This document shows positions 1-8,051 of a DNA stretch of 64,000 nucleotides, piece by piece. The translations under genes were made by a program, and so were the position numbers. The notes under the pieces are model-generated. The model saw only the letters and a program-made list of their open reading frames with translations. It made no database searches and was not told the DNA's origin. This DNA is from Thiosocius sp963759055 (GTDB lineage: Bacteria > Pseudomonadota > Gammaproteobacteria > Chromatiales > Chromatiaceae): positions 107,921 to 171,920 of the forward strand of contig CAVWYD010000018.1 in the NCBI GenBank assembly GCA_963759055.1, in the 5' to 3' direction. Within the stretch, counting starts at the first letter, position 1; each line of letters opens with the position of its first letter.

Positions 1-2364
1 ACCAGCCGCGCATCGTCGAACACCTTGTGCGCGTCCAGTGCACGCATCAGATCCCGACTCTGCCCTTCCTCGAGTCGCAAATGATATTCCGGTGTGGATG
101 GGCTCGAGGGCAGGTCCGCAAACAACTCACTGGCCGTGCGCGATTCGAGCGCCATGATCTCGAGCACGCGCGCGGCCGCGTAGATGGCGATCATCGAAAC
201 CGAACCAGCGCTCTTTGATGTACAGATGGCCCGAGAACTCGCCGCCAAGCAGGGCCCCCGTCTCGAGCATCTTGGCCCGCATGCGCGAATGCCCGGATTT
301 CCACATGATGGGACGACCACCATGTGCCAGGATGAAACTTGCCAGATGACGCGAGGATTTCACGTCGTAAAGGATATCCACACCCGGGTGGCGGCCCAGC
401 ACATCGCCGGCAAGTAGCATCAAAACGGCGTCCGGCCAGATGTTGGCCCCCGTGTTGTCGACCAGACCGAGACGATCGCCATCGCCGTCAAACGCAATCC
501 CCAGGTCCGCCTCCTGCGCCTGCACCTCCAGCATCATTGAAGCCAGGTTTTCCGGATCGCTGGGGTCCGGGTGGTGATTGGGGAAGCTGCCGTCCGGCTC
601 GCAGAACAGTGGGATGACCTCGCAACCCAATGCCTCGAAAGTGGCAATCGCCGTATCCCCCGCAACACCGTTACCGGCATCCACGACCACTTTCAGCGGT
701 CTCGCCAGTTGCACTTCCTGCACCACCGCCTCGATGTAATCCCCAAGCAGATCGGTCTGCTCGATCGCACCGTTCCCATGACTGAATGCGCCGTCCAGCA
801 TGCGTTGCCGCAGTGACAGCAGCTCATCTCCGTCGAGTACACGGTCGCCGACGACAATCTTGAAACCGTTGTAGTCGGACGGGTTGTGACTGGCTGTCAC
901 CATGACACCGGCCTGGACCGCCTGAGTCTGCATGGCAAAGGACAGCATCGGCGTTGGCGCCTGACCGATATCCAGCACATCACAACCGCCGGCGGCCAGG
1001 CCCTGGATCAGGGCAGACGAAAGTTCCGGGCTCGACAGGCGCGCATCGCGCGCTACCGCCACCCGCTGTCCGCCCTGCTCCTGCACCAGGGTCGCCACCG
1101 CACGCCCGAGCAACTGCGCGACCGGGGCCGTGAGGGTCTCACCCACAACCCCCCGGACGTCGTAGGCACGGAAAAGACTCTCGGCGATATCGATCTGCGG
1201 GCTCGCAGCAGCACTGCCGCCAAGTAGTTCGGCGGGATCATTGTCAAGCTCCTCTACCTCCATACCCCCAAAGGAACTTTCACCCGGGGCGGGCGCGGCG
1301 ACCGGCTGCAGCGTGGTCTGAGTCGGAGTGCTCGCGGGAGCGGCGCCGTTGCCGCGGGATTGACGGGCATACTGGCCGAGCAAAGCGATCGCATCACTGG
1401 CTGCGGCCAGGTGCGCCTGGCGCGCGGGCGAACCTTCGCGCCGCAGGATCGCCTCGCCCAGGTTGACCACTGTGCTCATATCCGCACGCAGGTCACGCGA
1501 CAGCATCCGCCACTGCAAGAAAACCGTCAGCAGCAAAGCCAGACCGCTGCCGCCTGCCAGCGCCGCCATGGTCACGAGATTGTCCAGACCCGTCGACTTC
1601 GGGGCCACACCGTAGCTGACCTTCCAGATGCTCTCCGGAACGTCCACCGCACCGTGGTTGAGAGGACCCTCCAGTTCCCCAGGCCCTTTCGCAAGGGCAT
1701 ACCCTGCACCCCCGCTACCCTGGGTCAGTTGCAGACGTCCCGGAAATTCCGGCGAATTCTCCACGATGTCAACCAGGAAGCGCAGATTCCAGGCCATGAA
1801 CAGCGCGCCTACAGTGTTCCCCGCATCGCTGACCGGCAGAGCGAGTGCCAGATAGGGCAGATCGCTCTTGACCTGGTGCACTTCGGCTGCAGGCCGGTCG
1901 CTGGCCAGGGCACGCCGCAGCAAATCCAGCCCGGCATAACCGAGCGGGGCCGGTCCAGAATCAACCGGCTGATTGACATCACGCGTCAGCAGCCTGACCT
2001 GGATCACTTCGGGCAGCTTTTTCTGCAGATCCGCCTCCACGGCCCGGATAGCCTCGGGATCCCCACTGCCCAGCGCCGCCGCCGCGCGACCATCGGACAG
2101 GGCCAGTGCGAGCAGGTCGCGTCGGGCAAGGATGGCACCCTCGAGTCTGGCGGCGACCGAACTCGCGACGCTCTCGGCCGCCGTCCGTGACATCTCCAAA
2201 GATGCACTGTGCATGCTTTGCTGGGCAAAAATGCCCACCGCCACGAACAGCAAAACGGCTACCAGCACAGATGGCATGAAATACCGCAGAAGCGAGCTAC
2301 CGCTCCTCCCCGTCCGTTCAGGCGCAGTCTTTGCTTTTGCCGTTTTCTTTTTGAATAGACCCAC
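1..2364 (-). CDS. algC: Phosphomannomutase/phosphoglucomutase, long membrane-anchored form (partial, frameshifted)
   Basis: Interconverts hexose-6- and hexose-1-phosphates for exopolysaccharide and LPS precursors. Residues 1-390 form an N-terminal extension: a membrane segment at about 27-48, a periplasmic stretch and a second membrane segment at about 262-284. The mutase follows, with the phosphoserine loop TASHNP (Ser492), metal-binding DGDGD (626-630) and sugar-binding GEFSGH (708-713). One extra base near 189 shifts the frame after ERWFGFDD. Removing it restores the expected AIYAAARVLEIMALESR continuation, which stays open to position 1, so the C-terminus lies outside the window. The start is GTG, overlapping the dut stop by one base. 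Order coaBC-dut-algC is the usual gammaproteobacterial arrangement. The frameshift is seen; sequencing error is the likely cause. Confidence 0.9.
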
Positions 2365-2819
2365 TAGTGCCTTCCTGAATGTCCAAATCCGCCTGCACCC
2401 CGATCACTGTCATCGAACTCGTCGACCTGTTCAAACACCGCACGCACAACGGGGATCAGCACCAGCTGCGCGATCCGCTCACCGATCTCGATCCGAAAAC
2501 TCGAGCTGCCCCGATTCCAGCACGAGACATAAAGCTGCCCCTGATAGTCGGAATCGATCAGGCCCACCAGATTGCCCAACACGATCCCGTGTTTATGACC
2601 CAGCCCCGAGCGCGGAAGTATGACCGCGGCCAGCGCAGGATCGGCTATGTGGATCGCGATCCCGGTGGGGATCAGTTCGGTCTCACCGGGCGCCAGCTCC
2701 AAGGGTGCGTCCAACATGGCACGCAGGTCCATCCCGGCTGAACCCTCCGTCGCATAGTCCGGCAGTGGAAACGCGTCACCGAGACGATTGTCGAGGATCT
2801 TCAGCTGCAATCTATGCAT
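2364..2819 (-). CDS. dut: Deoxyuridine 5'-triphosphate nucleotidohydrolase (dUTPase)
   Basis: Hydrolyses dUTP to dUMP and pyrophosphate, keeping uracil out of DNA and feeding dTMP synthesis; the family is a homotrimer. The 151-aa length matches the bacterial family. Motifs in order: GSAGMDLRA (motif 1), PRSGLGHKHG (motif 2), GLIDSDYQG (motif 3, with the catalytic Asp), ERIAQLVL (motif 4) and the glycine-rich C-terminal arm RGAGGFGHSG (motif 5). The ATG at 2819 is chosen because it overlaps the coaBC stop by eight bases, suggesting translational coupling; a start further upstream would lie deeper inside coaBC. Confidence 0.96.
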   Translation of the reverse strand: MHRLQLKILDNRLGDAFPLPDYATEGSAGMDLRAMLDAPLELAPGETELIPTGIAIHIADPALAAVILPRSGLGHKHGIVLGNLVGLIDSDYQGQLYVSCWNRGSSSFRIEIGERIAQLVLIPVVRAVFEQVDEFDDSDRGAGGFGHSGRH

Positions 2820-4005
2820 CGAAGCGGTCCGCAATCAAACTGACCAGTTGCCCGGCGAGCACCGGCTTTGGCTGCATGGGAAACACCTGTCGTCCACCTT
2901 CCCACAGGACCAGCAAGGCGTTTTCGTCAGTCTCGAAACCCTGAGACGCACCTACCTGATTAGCGGCAATCATATCCAGCCCCTTAGCGCGCCGCTTTGC
3001 ATCTGCGTACGCCTCTACATCATTTGTCTCTGCGGCAAACCCCACGCAGAAAGGACGATCCGGCGAAAGCGACACCTCGCTGAGAATATCCGGATTGCGA
3101 ACCAGCTTCAGGGTGAGAGTGTCATCCGTTTTCTTTATCTTCTGGTCGACGACCTTCTCCGGCCGAAAATCGGCCACCGCCGCACAGGCTACAAAAATGG
3201 CAGTCCCGGGCAGGGATGTAAAGACCGCATCGCGCATCTCCTGCGCGCTCTCCACATCGATGCGCCTGACGCCATCGGGCGTGGGCAGAGACACCGGTCC
3301 AGCCACCAGGGTGACCTCAGCCCCCTGCGAAACCAGCGCAGAGGCCAGCGCAAAACCCATCTTCCCCGAACTGCGGTTGCCCAGAAAGCGCACCGGATCG
3401 AGCGCCTCACGCGTCGGTCCGGCCGTCAGCAAAACGCGCTTGCCGGCCAGACGTCCCGAGATGAAACGGTCGCGCACGGCGGCGGCAAGCGCCTCTGGCT
3501 CGATCATACGACCAGGCCCAGTGTCGCCGCAGGCCTGCGCGCCTTCATCCGGACCGAGCAGGGGAACGCCCCGCGATTGCAGCAATTCGACATTCGAACG
3601 GGTCGCCGAATGCCGCCACATGGCCTGATTCATGGCCGGGGCAACCATCAGCGGCGCCGTCGAGGCCAGACACAGGGTACTGAGCAGATCGTGCGCCATG
3701 CCCGCCGCGAGCTGGGCGAGAAAATCGGCCGTAGCCGGTGCCACCAGGATGAGATCGGCCCAGCGCGCAAGTTCGATATGTCCCATCGCAGCCTCGTGCT
3801 GCTCGTCAAACAGGGCGTTACGCACCGGCCTTCCGGTGATCGCCTGCAGCGTCATGGGGCCAATGAATTCTGACGCCGAAACGGTCATGACAACCTGCAC
3901 CTCGGCACCATCCCTGATCAGCAGCCGCGCCAGTTCCGCCGCCTTGTAGGCGGCAATACCGGCAGTGATGCCTAGCAACACGCGACGTCCGTACAATGGC
4001 TGCAT
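2812..4005 (-). CDS. coaBC: Bifunctional phosphopantothenoylcysteine decarboxylase/synthase
   Basis: Catalyses two steps of CoA synthesis: CTP-dependent joining of 4'-phosphopantothenate with cysteine, then FMN-dependent decarboxylation to 4'-phosphopantetheine. The N-terminal flavoprotein half carries GITAGIAAYKAAEL and the catalytic-region motif APAMNQAMW; the synthetase half begins near KRVLLTAGPTREALDPVRF and contains FLGNRSSGKMG, the dimer/CTP signature. The 397-aa length is typical. It heads the coaBC-dut-algC run and is divergent from radC, with which it shares the 133-bp upstream gap. coaD, a later step of the pathway, is at 16.1-16.6 kb. Confidence 0.97.
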   Translation of the reverse strand: MQPLYGRRVLLGITAGIAAYKAAELARLLIRDGAEVQVVMTVSASEFIGPMTLQAITGRPVRNALFDEQHEAAMGHIELARWADLILVAPATADFLAQLAAGMAHDLLSTLCLASTAPLMVAPAMNQAMWRHSATRSNVELLQSRGVPLLGPDEGAQACGDTGPGRMIEPEALAAAVRDRFISGRLAGKRVLLTAGPTREALDPVRFLGNRSSGKMGFALASALVSQGAEVTLVAGPVSLPTPDGVRRIDVESAQEMRDAVFTSLPGTAIFVACAAVADFRPEKVVDQKIKKTDDTLTLKLVRNPDILSEVSLSPDRPFCVGFAAETNDVEAYADAKRRAKGLDMIAANQVGASQGFETDENALLVLWEGGRQVFPMQPKPVLAGQLVSLIADRFDA

Positions 4006-4138
4006 AGACCGGAGTATTCCTTAATTGAGCACTGGGTATGGCGCAAGAGTAACCGACCGGACTCTTCTGGCAAAGCAGCCTTTGCCTGTCGCGGCCTGCT
4101 CGGTTAGGCTTCACCAACTTCAGGGACGAAGGACAGAC

Positions 4139-4813
4139 ATGGCGATCAAGGATTGGCCGGCCCGCGAGCGGCCGCGCGAACGACTGTTGGCGCACGGCCC
4201 GCAAAGTCTCAGCGATGCCGAACTTCTGGCAATTTTTCTGCGTACCGGGGTCAGCGGCAAGAGTGCCGTGGATCTTGCACGCGATCTGCTCGGGCGCTTC
4301 GGCAGCCTGCGACAGCTGTTGGCCGCCGATCTGACCACCTTCTGCGAGGCTCCGGGGCTTGGCAGCGCAAAATTCGCCCAGCTGCAGGCGGTGCTCGAGA
4401 TGGGGCGCCGCCATCTGTCAGAGCAGTTCGAACGCGGCAATCCCCTTCTGAGCCCGGAACACACAGCGCAATTTCTGCAGGCCAGGCTGCGAGACTATCC
4501 TTATGAGGTGTTCGCCGTCCTGTTCCTGGATAACAGGCACCGGGTGTTGGCGTTCGAAGAACTCTTTCGCGGCACCATCGATGGCGCCAGCGTCCACCCG
4601 CGCGAGGTTGTCCGGCGCGCCCTGCAACTCAACGCAGCAGCCGTTATCCTCAGTCACAATCACCCCTCGGGGGTCGCCGAACCCAGCCAGTCGGACCAGC
4701 GGATCACCACCAGACTGCGGGAAGCGCTGGCCCTGGTGGACATACGGGTTCTGGATCATCTGGTGATCGGCGACGGAAACTGTTGTTCACTCGCCCAGCT
4801 CGGGCTGCTCTGA
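4139..4813 (+). CDS. radC: RadC family JAB-domain protein
   Basis: RadC-family protein (UPF0758). Despite the historical name, a direct role in DNA repair is not established for the family. The 224-aa protein has an N-terminal helix-hairpin-helix-like region (about 35-85, including EAPGLGSAKFAQLQ) and a C-terminal JAB/MPN domain whose metalloprotease-type motif HNHPSGVAEPSQSD is intact. The ATG at 4139 follows a GGACGAAGGA ribosome-binding stretch and gives the standard family length; the open frame extends upstream to 4025 without homology. It is divergent from coaBC and precedes the ribosomal operon, as in many gammaproteobacteria. Confidence 0.93.
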   Translation: MAIKDWPARERPRERLLAHGPQSLSDAELLAIFLRTGVSGKSAVDLARDLLGRFGSLRQLLAADLTTFCEAPGLGSAKFAQLQAVLEMGRRHLSEQFERGNPLLSPEHTAQFLQARLRDYPYEVFAVLFLDNRHRVLAFEELFRGTIDGASVHPREVVRRALQLNAAAVILSHNHPSGVAEPSQSDQRITTRLREALALVDIRVLDHLVIGDGNCCSLAQLGLL

Positions 4814-4856
4814 AGGGGGCTGCACAATTCAGAAGCCTCATGAACCGGCCCCCGGG

Positions 4857-4885
4857 TTGACCCTGGCAGCCCATTCCGGTATAAA
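4857..4885 (+). promoter_or_regulatory. Sigma-70 promoter of rpmB-rpmG
   Basis: TTGACC at 4857-4862 and TATAAA at 4880-4885 are separated by 17 bp, close to an ideal housekeeping promoter, about 70 bp upstream of the rpmB start. The following GCCGCC-rich leader fits a strongly expressed ribosomal transcript. Predicted from sequence only. Confidence 0.7.
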
Positions 4886-4953
4886 TTGCCGCCTTTCCGC
4901 CACTCCATCGGCTGGCGAAAACAGATTTAACGAGATTTTTCGAGGCTTTAACC

Positions 4954-5190
4954 ATGTCCAAAGTCTGCCAGGTCACCGGCAAACGGCCGCTTACCGGGAA
5001 CAACGTGTCCCACTCGCATCGCAAGACCCGGCGCCGGTTCCTGCCGAACCTGCACTACCATCGCTTCTGGGTCGAGAGCGAACAGCGCTTTGTGCGCCTG
5101 CGTGTTTCCGCAGCAGGCATGCGCATCATCGACAAAAAGGGCATCGACTCGGTGCTGAACGAGCTGCGCACGCGCGGCGAGAAAGTCTGA
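4954..5190 (+). CDS. rpmB: 50S ribosomal protein L28
   Basis: Large-subunit ribosomal protein, 78 aa, the full family length. It begins MSKVCQVTGKRPLTGNNVSHS, the diagnostic L28 N-terminus, and continues with the basic RRRFLPNLHYHRFW segment. It is followed 13 bp later by rpmG in the universal rpmB-rpmG order, and a strong promoter lies just upstream, so the two are expected on one short transcript ending at the hairpin near 5390-5417. Confidence 0.98.
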   Translation: MSKVCQVTGKRPLTGNNVSHSHRKTRRRFLPNLHYHRFWVESEQRFVRLRVSAAGMRIIDKKGIDSVLNELRTRGEKV

Positions 5191-5203
5191 GGGAGCGACG
5201 AGC

Positions 5204-5371
5204 ATGGCCAAATCAGCCCGTGAAAAAATCCGCCTGAATTCCAGCGCCGGCACCGGTCACTTCTACACCACGACCAAGAACAAGAAGACCATGAGCGGCA
5301 AGATGGAGATCAAGAAGTACGATCCCGTCGTTCGCCAGCATGTGATGTACAAGGAAGGCAAGATCAAGTAA
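5204..5371 (+). CDS. rpmG: 50S ribosomal protein L33
   Basis: A 55-aa basic ribosomal protein. The reading is M-A-K-S-A-R-E-K-I-R-L-N-S-S-A-G-T-G-H-F-Y then TTTKNKK, ending KEGKIK and TAA. It has no cysteines, so it is the zinc-independent form of L33. The ribosome-binding site GGGAGCGACG lies just before the ATG. It is cotranscribed with rpmB and directly followed by a rho-independent terminator. Confidence 0.97.
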   Translation: MAKSAREKIRLNSSAGTGHFYTTTKNKKTMSGKMEIKKYDPVVRQHVMYKEGKIK

Positions 5372-5387
5372 ACACCGATCTCTGCCA

Positions 5388-5420
5388 ACAAAAAAACCGC
5401 CGTCTGGCGGTTTTTTTGTT
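5388..5420. terminator. Bidirectional rho-independent terminator
   Basis: AAAAAACCGCC, loop GTCT, then GGCGGTTTTTTT: a compact GC stem flanked by A and T tracts. It can stop transcription of rpmG from the left and of the convergent desaturase gene from the right. Confidence 0.9.
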
Positions 5421-5444
5421 TCCATAATCAGTTCGCTACTGCAA

Positions 5445-6620
5445 TCAGCCGACTGCCGGATAGTAGCGGCGCAGACTGTGGGCAAAATCCTGCAGGGCCT
5501 TTATGCCACTGCTCTCGGCCTCCCGACACCATTGCTGCAATGCCGCCAGCAGGGCCTCCTGGCTGCTTGCCGTCCGATCCCAGACGTGCTGCAGCTGCTT
5601 GCGTGAGCGATGTACCGTGGCCAACACCTGGCTGTTGTTGAGTATCGTCTCCAACCTCTGTCTGCTCGACTCGTCCATGGAGGATTCCTCACGCACCAGC
5701 AGGCGGCGTGCCTGACGCGCCAGGCGCCGGCAATGCTGCTCGGAGCGACACAGCTCGGCGTTCGCCACCGGCTTGATCACCTCGCGTGCGTAATTGGCCA
5801 GGATGAACATACGATGCGTGACCACGGCCTTGACCGTATCCATGTCTATCGCACTTCTCGATGCATCCACCCCGGGTTTGCGCGCGACACGCCGGACCTC
5901 CGCCAGGCCGAGCAGGGAGAACAGCCGGATATACATCCAGCCGATATCAAACTCCCACCAACGGGCGGAGAGCTTGGCGGAACTCGGGAATGCGTGATGA
6001 TTGTTGTGCAGTTCTTCGCCCCCGATCAGTATCCCCCAGGGCGAGATATTGGTCGCGGCATCAGGCGACTGAAAATTGCGATAACCCCAGTAGTGGCCGA
6101 TGCCGTTGATCACACCCGCGGCGAAAAACGGTATCCAGATCATCTGCACCGCCCATGCCGCGATACCGGGGATACCGAACAGGACGACGTCGATCACCAG
6201 CATGATGCCAATCCCCAGCGAGCGATGGGGGTTGTACAGATGGCGCTCTATCCAGTCGTCCGGCGTCCCGTGCGCATATCGATCGATCAGATCCTTCTTG
6301 GTCGTCGCATCCTGGTAGAGCTCCGCCCCCTCCCACAGGACCTTGCTCAGGCCCAGCACCTGCGGGCTGTGCGGATCCTCGGGGGTCTCGCAGCGTGCAT
6401 GGTGCCGCCGATGGACCCCCACCCACTCGCTGGTCACCATGCCCGTGGTCATCCATAACCAGAAGCGGAAAAAGTGTGCCAGCACAGGATGCAGATTCAG
6501 GGCCCGGTGTGCCTGACAGCGGTGCAGATAGACGGTGACCGCGACAATGGTCACGTGGGTCAGGCCCAAGACAACCAAAACCAGCTGCCACCAGGAAAGG
6601 TCGAGTAAGCCGTGAATCAT
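5445..6620 (-). CDS. Membrane fatty-acid (acyl-CoA/acyl-lipid) desaturase, DesA/DesB-like
   Basis: Inserts a double bond, typically delta-9, into fatty acyl chains using a di-iron centre and O2. The three histidine boxes of integral-membrane desaturases are present: HRCQAHRAL (about residue 33), HRRHH (about 70) and HNNHH (about 208). Hydrophobic segments lie at about 10-30, 40-60 and 150-190. The 391-aa length, with a helical C-terminal tail of about 120 residues after the last box, resembles Pseudomonas DesB-type enzymes. The ATG is preceded by GAGGAGAACAGCG. It is convergent with rpmG and divergent from the EAL/HDOD gene. The regiospecificity and the carrier (CoA or lipid) cannot be read from sequence. 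Confidence 0.9.
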   Translation of the reverse strand: MIHGLLDLSWWQLVLVVLGLTHVTIVAVTVYLHRCQAHRALNLHPVLAHFFRFWLWMTTGMVTSEWVGVHRRHHARCETPEDPHSPQVLGLSKVLWEGAELYQDATTKKDLIDRYAHGTPDDWIERHLYNPHRSLGIGIMLVIDVVLFGIPGIAAWAVQMIWIPFFAAGVINGIGHYWGYRNFQSPDAATNISPWGILIGGEELHNNHHAFPSSAKLSARWWEFDIGWMYIRLFSLLGLAEVRRVARKPGVDASRSAIDMDTVKAVVTHRMFILANYAREVIKPVANAELCRSEQHCRRLARQARRLLVREESSMDESSRQRLETILNNSQVLATVHRSRKQLQHVWDRTASSQEALLAALQQWCREAESSGIKALQDFAHSLRRYYPAVG

Positions 6621-6727
6621 CGCTGTTCTCCTCGGGCGGACGCGCCGCCGGACTCCAGGGCTGCCGCAAACCGCGGTTCCTGACTCTTCAACTCCATGAT
6701 CTCATCATAACGCCCCAGGTCCAACAT
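6617..6727 (-). CDS. Possible 36-aa leader ORF coupled to the desaturase
   Basis: A 36-codon frame, beginning M-L-D-L-G-R-Y-D-E-I, whose TGA overlaps the desaturase ATG as ATGA. The composition is protein-like, but the ribosome-binding sequence is poor (GAGG only 2 bp from the ATG) and no family is recognised. It could be a coupled small protein or chance. Confidence 0.25.
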   Translation of the reverse strand: MLDLGRYDEIMELKSQEPRFAAALESGGASARGEQR

Positions 6728-6812
6728 GACCTCAACGACGGCGCCGCTCAAGCACCACTGATGGCAGCCGATATTCCTGTAGGCGAGAAAAATCCCGCAC
6801 GCAGAAGGACCT

Positions 6813-8051
6813 ATGCAATCTCCGAATCCGATCATCGACAGCTCGACGGATACTATCCAGGTCGGCCGGCAGGCTATTTTCGACCGCGAACTGAAGGTTT
6901 TCGCATACGAACTGCTTTACCGGGACGCCGGAGGCAGATGCTCGATCTCTGATGGCGACCAGGCCTCGTCGGTGACCCTGTTGAATGCGTTCATGGAGAT
7001 CGGGCTCGACCGCATCACCGGCCCGCACAAGGCATTCATCAACCTTACGCGACACTTTTTCGTCGACATGCCGCCGATCCCTTTCACCCACGATCGCGTG
7101 GTCCTGGAGGTGCTCGAAGACGTCGAGGTGGACGATGTGCTGCTGCAGGGGATATCCAATATGGCGACCCAGGGCTTCCAGCTGGCCATGGACGACTATG
7201 CCTTCCAGCCCCAGCTCGCCCCCATCCTGCCATTGGTGAAATACATCAAGGTTGAGATCCGCCCCGACGGCATGCCAGAGCTGGTGCGCCGCATGCCCGA
7301 ACTGCGCGCCACCGGCGCGAAACTGCTGGCCGAGAAGGTCGAAACGGCGGAGCAGTACCGGCAGCTCAAGGACCTCGGCTTCGACTATTTTCAGGGCTAT
7401 TTCTTCGCCCGCCCAAATCTGGTCCAGTCGGATCGGGTGGGGGAAAGCTCGGCCATGGTCATGCAGCTACTCGCCCGGCTGAACGATCCGGACGTCGTAA
7501 TGAAAGAAATCGTGACGCTGGTCAGCCAGGACCCCGGACTGAGTTTCAAGGTACTGCGCTGGGTGAATTCTGCCGCCATCGGGCTGCGTTACAAGGTCGA
7601 GTCGATCCAGCGCGCCGTGGTCCTGATGGGGCTGGAACGCATCCGCGCCTGGACCACCCTTTTCACCATGGCGGGCCTGCGCGGCCGCCCGACCGAGATC
7701 CTCAACGTCGGTCTGTTGCGTGCCAACCTTTGCGAACGCCTGTGTCGGCTCTGCCGCGCGGGAGTGACGGATACCGCCTACACGGTCGGCCTGCTATCCG
7801 TGCTGGACGCCATGATGTCGCGGCCGATGGATGATCTGGTCGGGGAACTGCCGCTTTCCGATGAGATCAAGCGCGCGATCGCGCTGCGGGAAGGCAACTA
7901 TGGCCGACTGCTCGAGCATGCGTGCCGGATAGAACGCAACGAATGGCCCGAGGACACCTGCGAAGGCATTACGCCGTCGGACCTGGTCGAGGCCTATGCG
8001 GCGAGTTCAGAGGCTGCGTTCACGACGCTGGAACTGTTGGAGGACCACTAG
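6813..8051 (+). CDS. EAL-like plus HDOD signalling protein (YuxH/CdgJ type)
   Basis: A 412-aa protein with a degenerate EAL domain (about 10-205) fused to an HDOD domain (about 210-405). EAL landmarks: YELLYRD in place of the EAL signature, NLTRHFF, VLEVLED, MDDYAFQ in place of DDFGTG, AEKVET and FQGYFF. Loss of the DDFGTG loop suggests weak or absent c-di-GMP hydrolysis, so a binding or scaffold role is likely. The HDOD part (QDPGLSFKVLRWVNSAAIG, VVLMGLERIRAW) is typical. The start follows a GAAGGA ribosome-binding site. Its 3' end overlaps the convergent hydantoinase gene by 45 bp. Confidence 0.9.
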   Translation: MQSPNPIIDSSTDTIQVGRQAIFDRELKVFAYELLYRDAGGRCSISDGDQASSVTLLNAFMEIGLDRITGPHKAFINLTRHFFVDMPPIPFTHDRVVLEVLEDVEVDDVLLQGISNMATQGFQLAMDDYAFQPQLAPILPLVKYIKVEIRPDGMPELVRRMPELRATGAKLLAEKVETAEQYRQLKDLGFDYFQGYFFARPNLVQSDRVGESSAMVMQLLARLNDPDVVMKEIVTLVSQDPGLSFKVLRWVNSAAIGLRYKVESIQRAVVLMGLERIRAWTTLFTMAGLRGRPTEILNVGLLRANLCERLCRLCRAGVTDTAYTVGLLSVLDAMMSRPMDDLVGELPLSDEIKRAIALREGNYGRLLEHACRIERNEWPEDTCEGITPSDLVEAYAASSEAAFTTLELLEDH

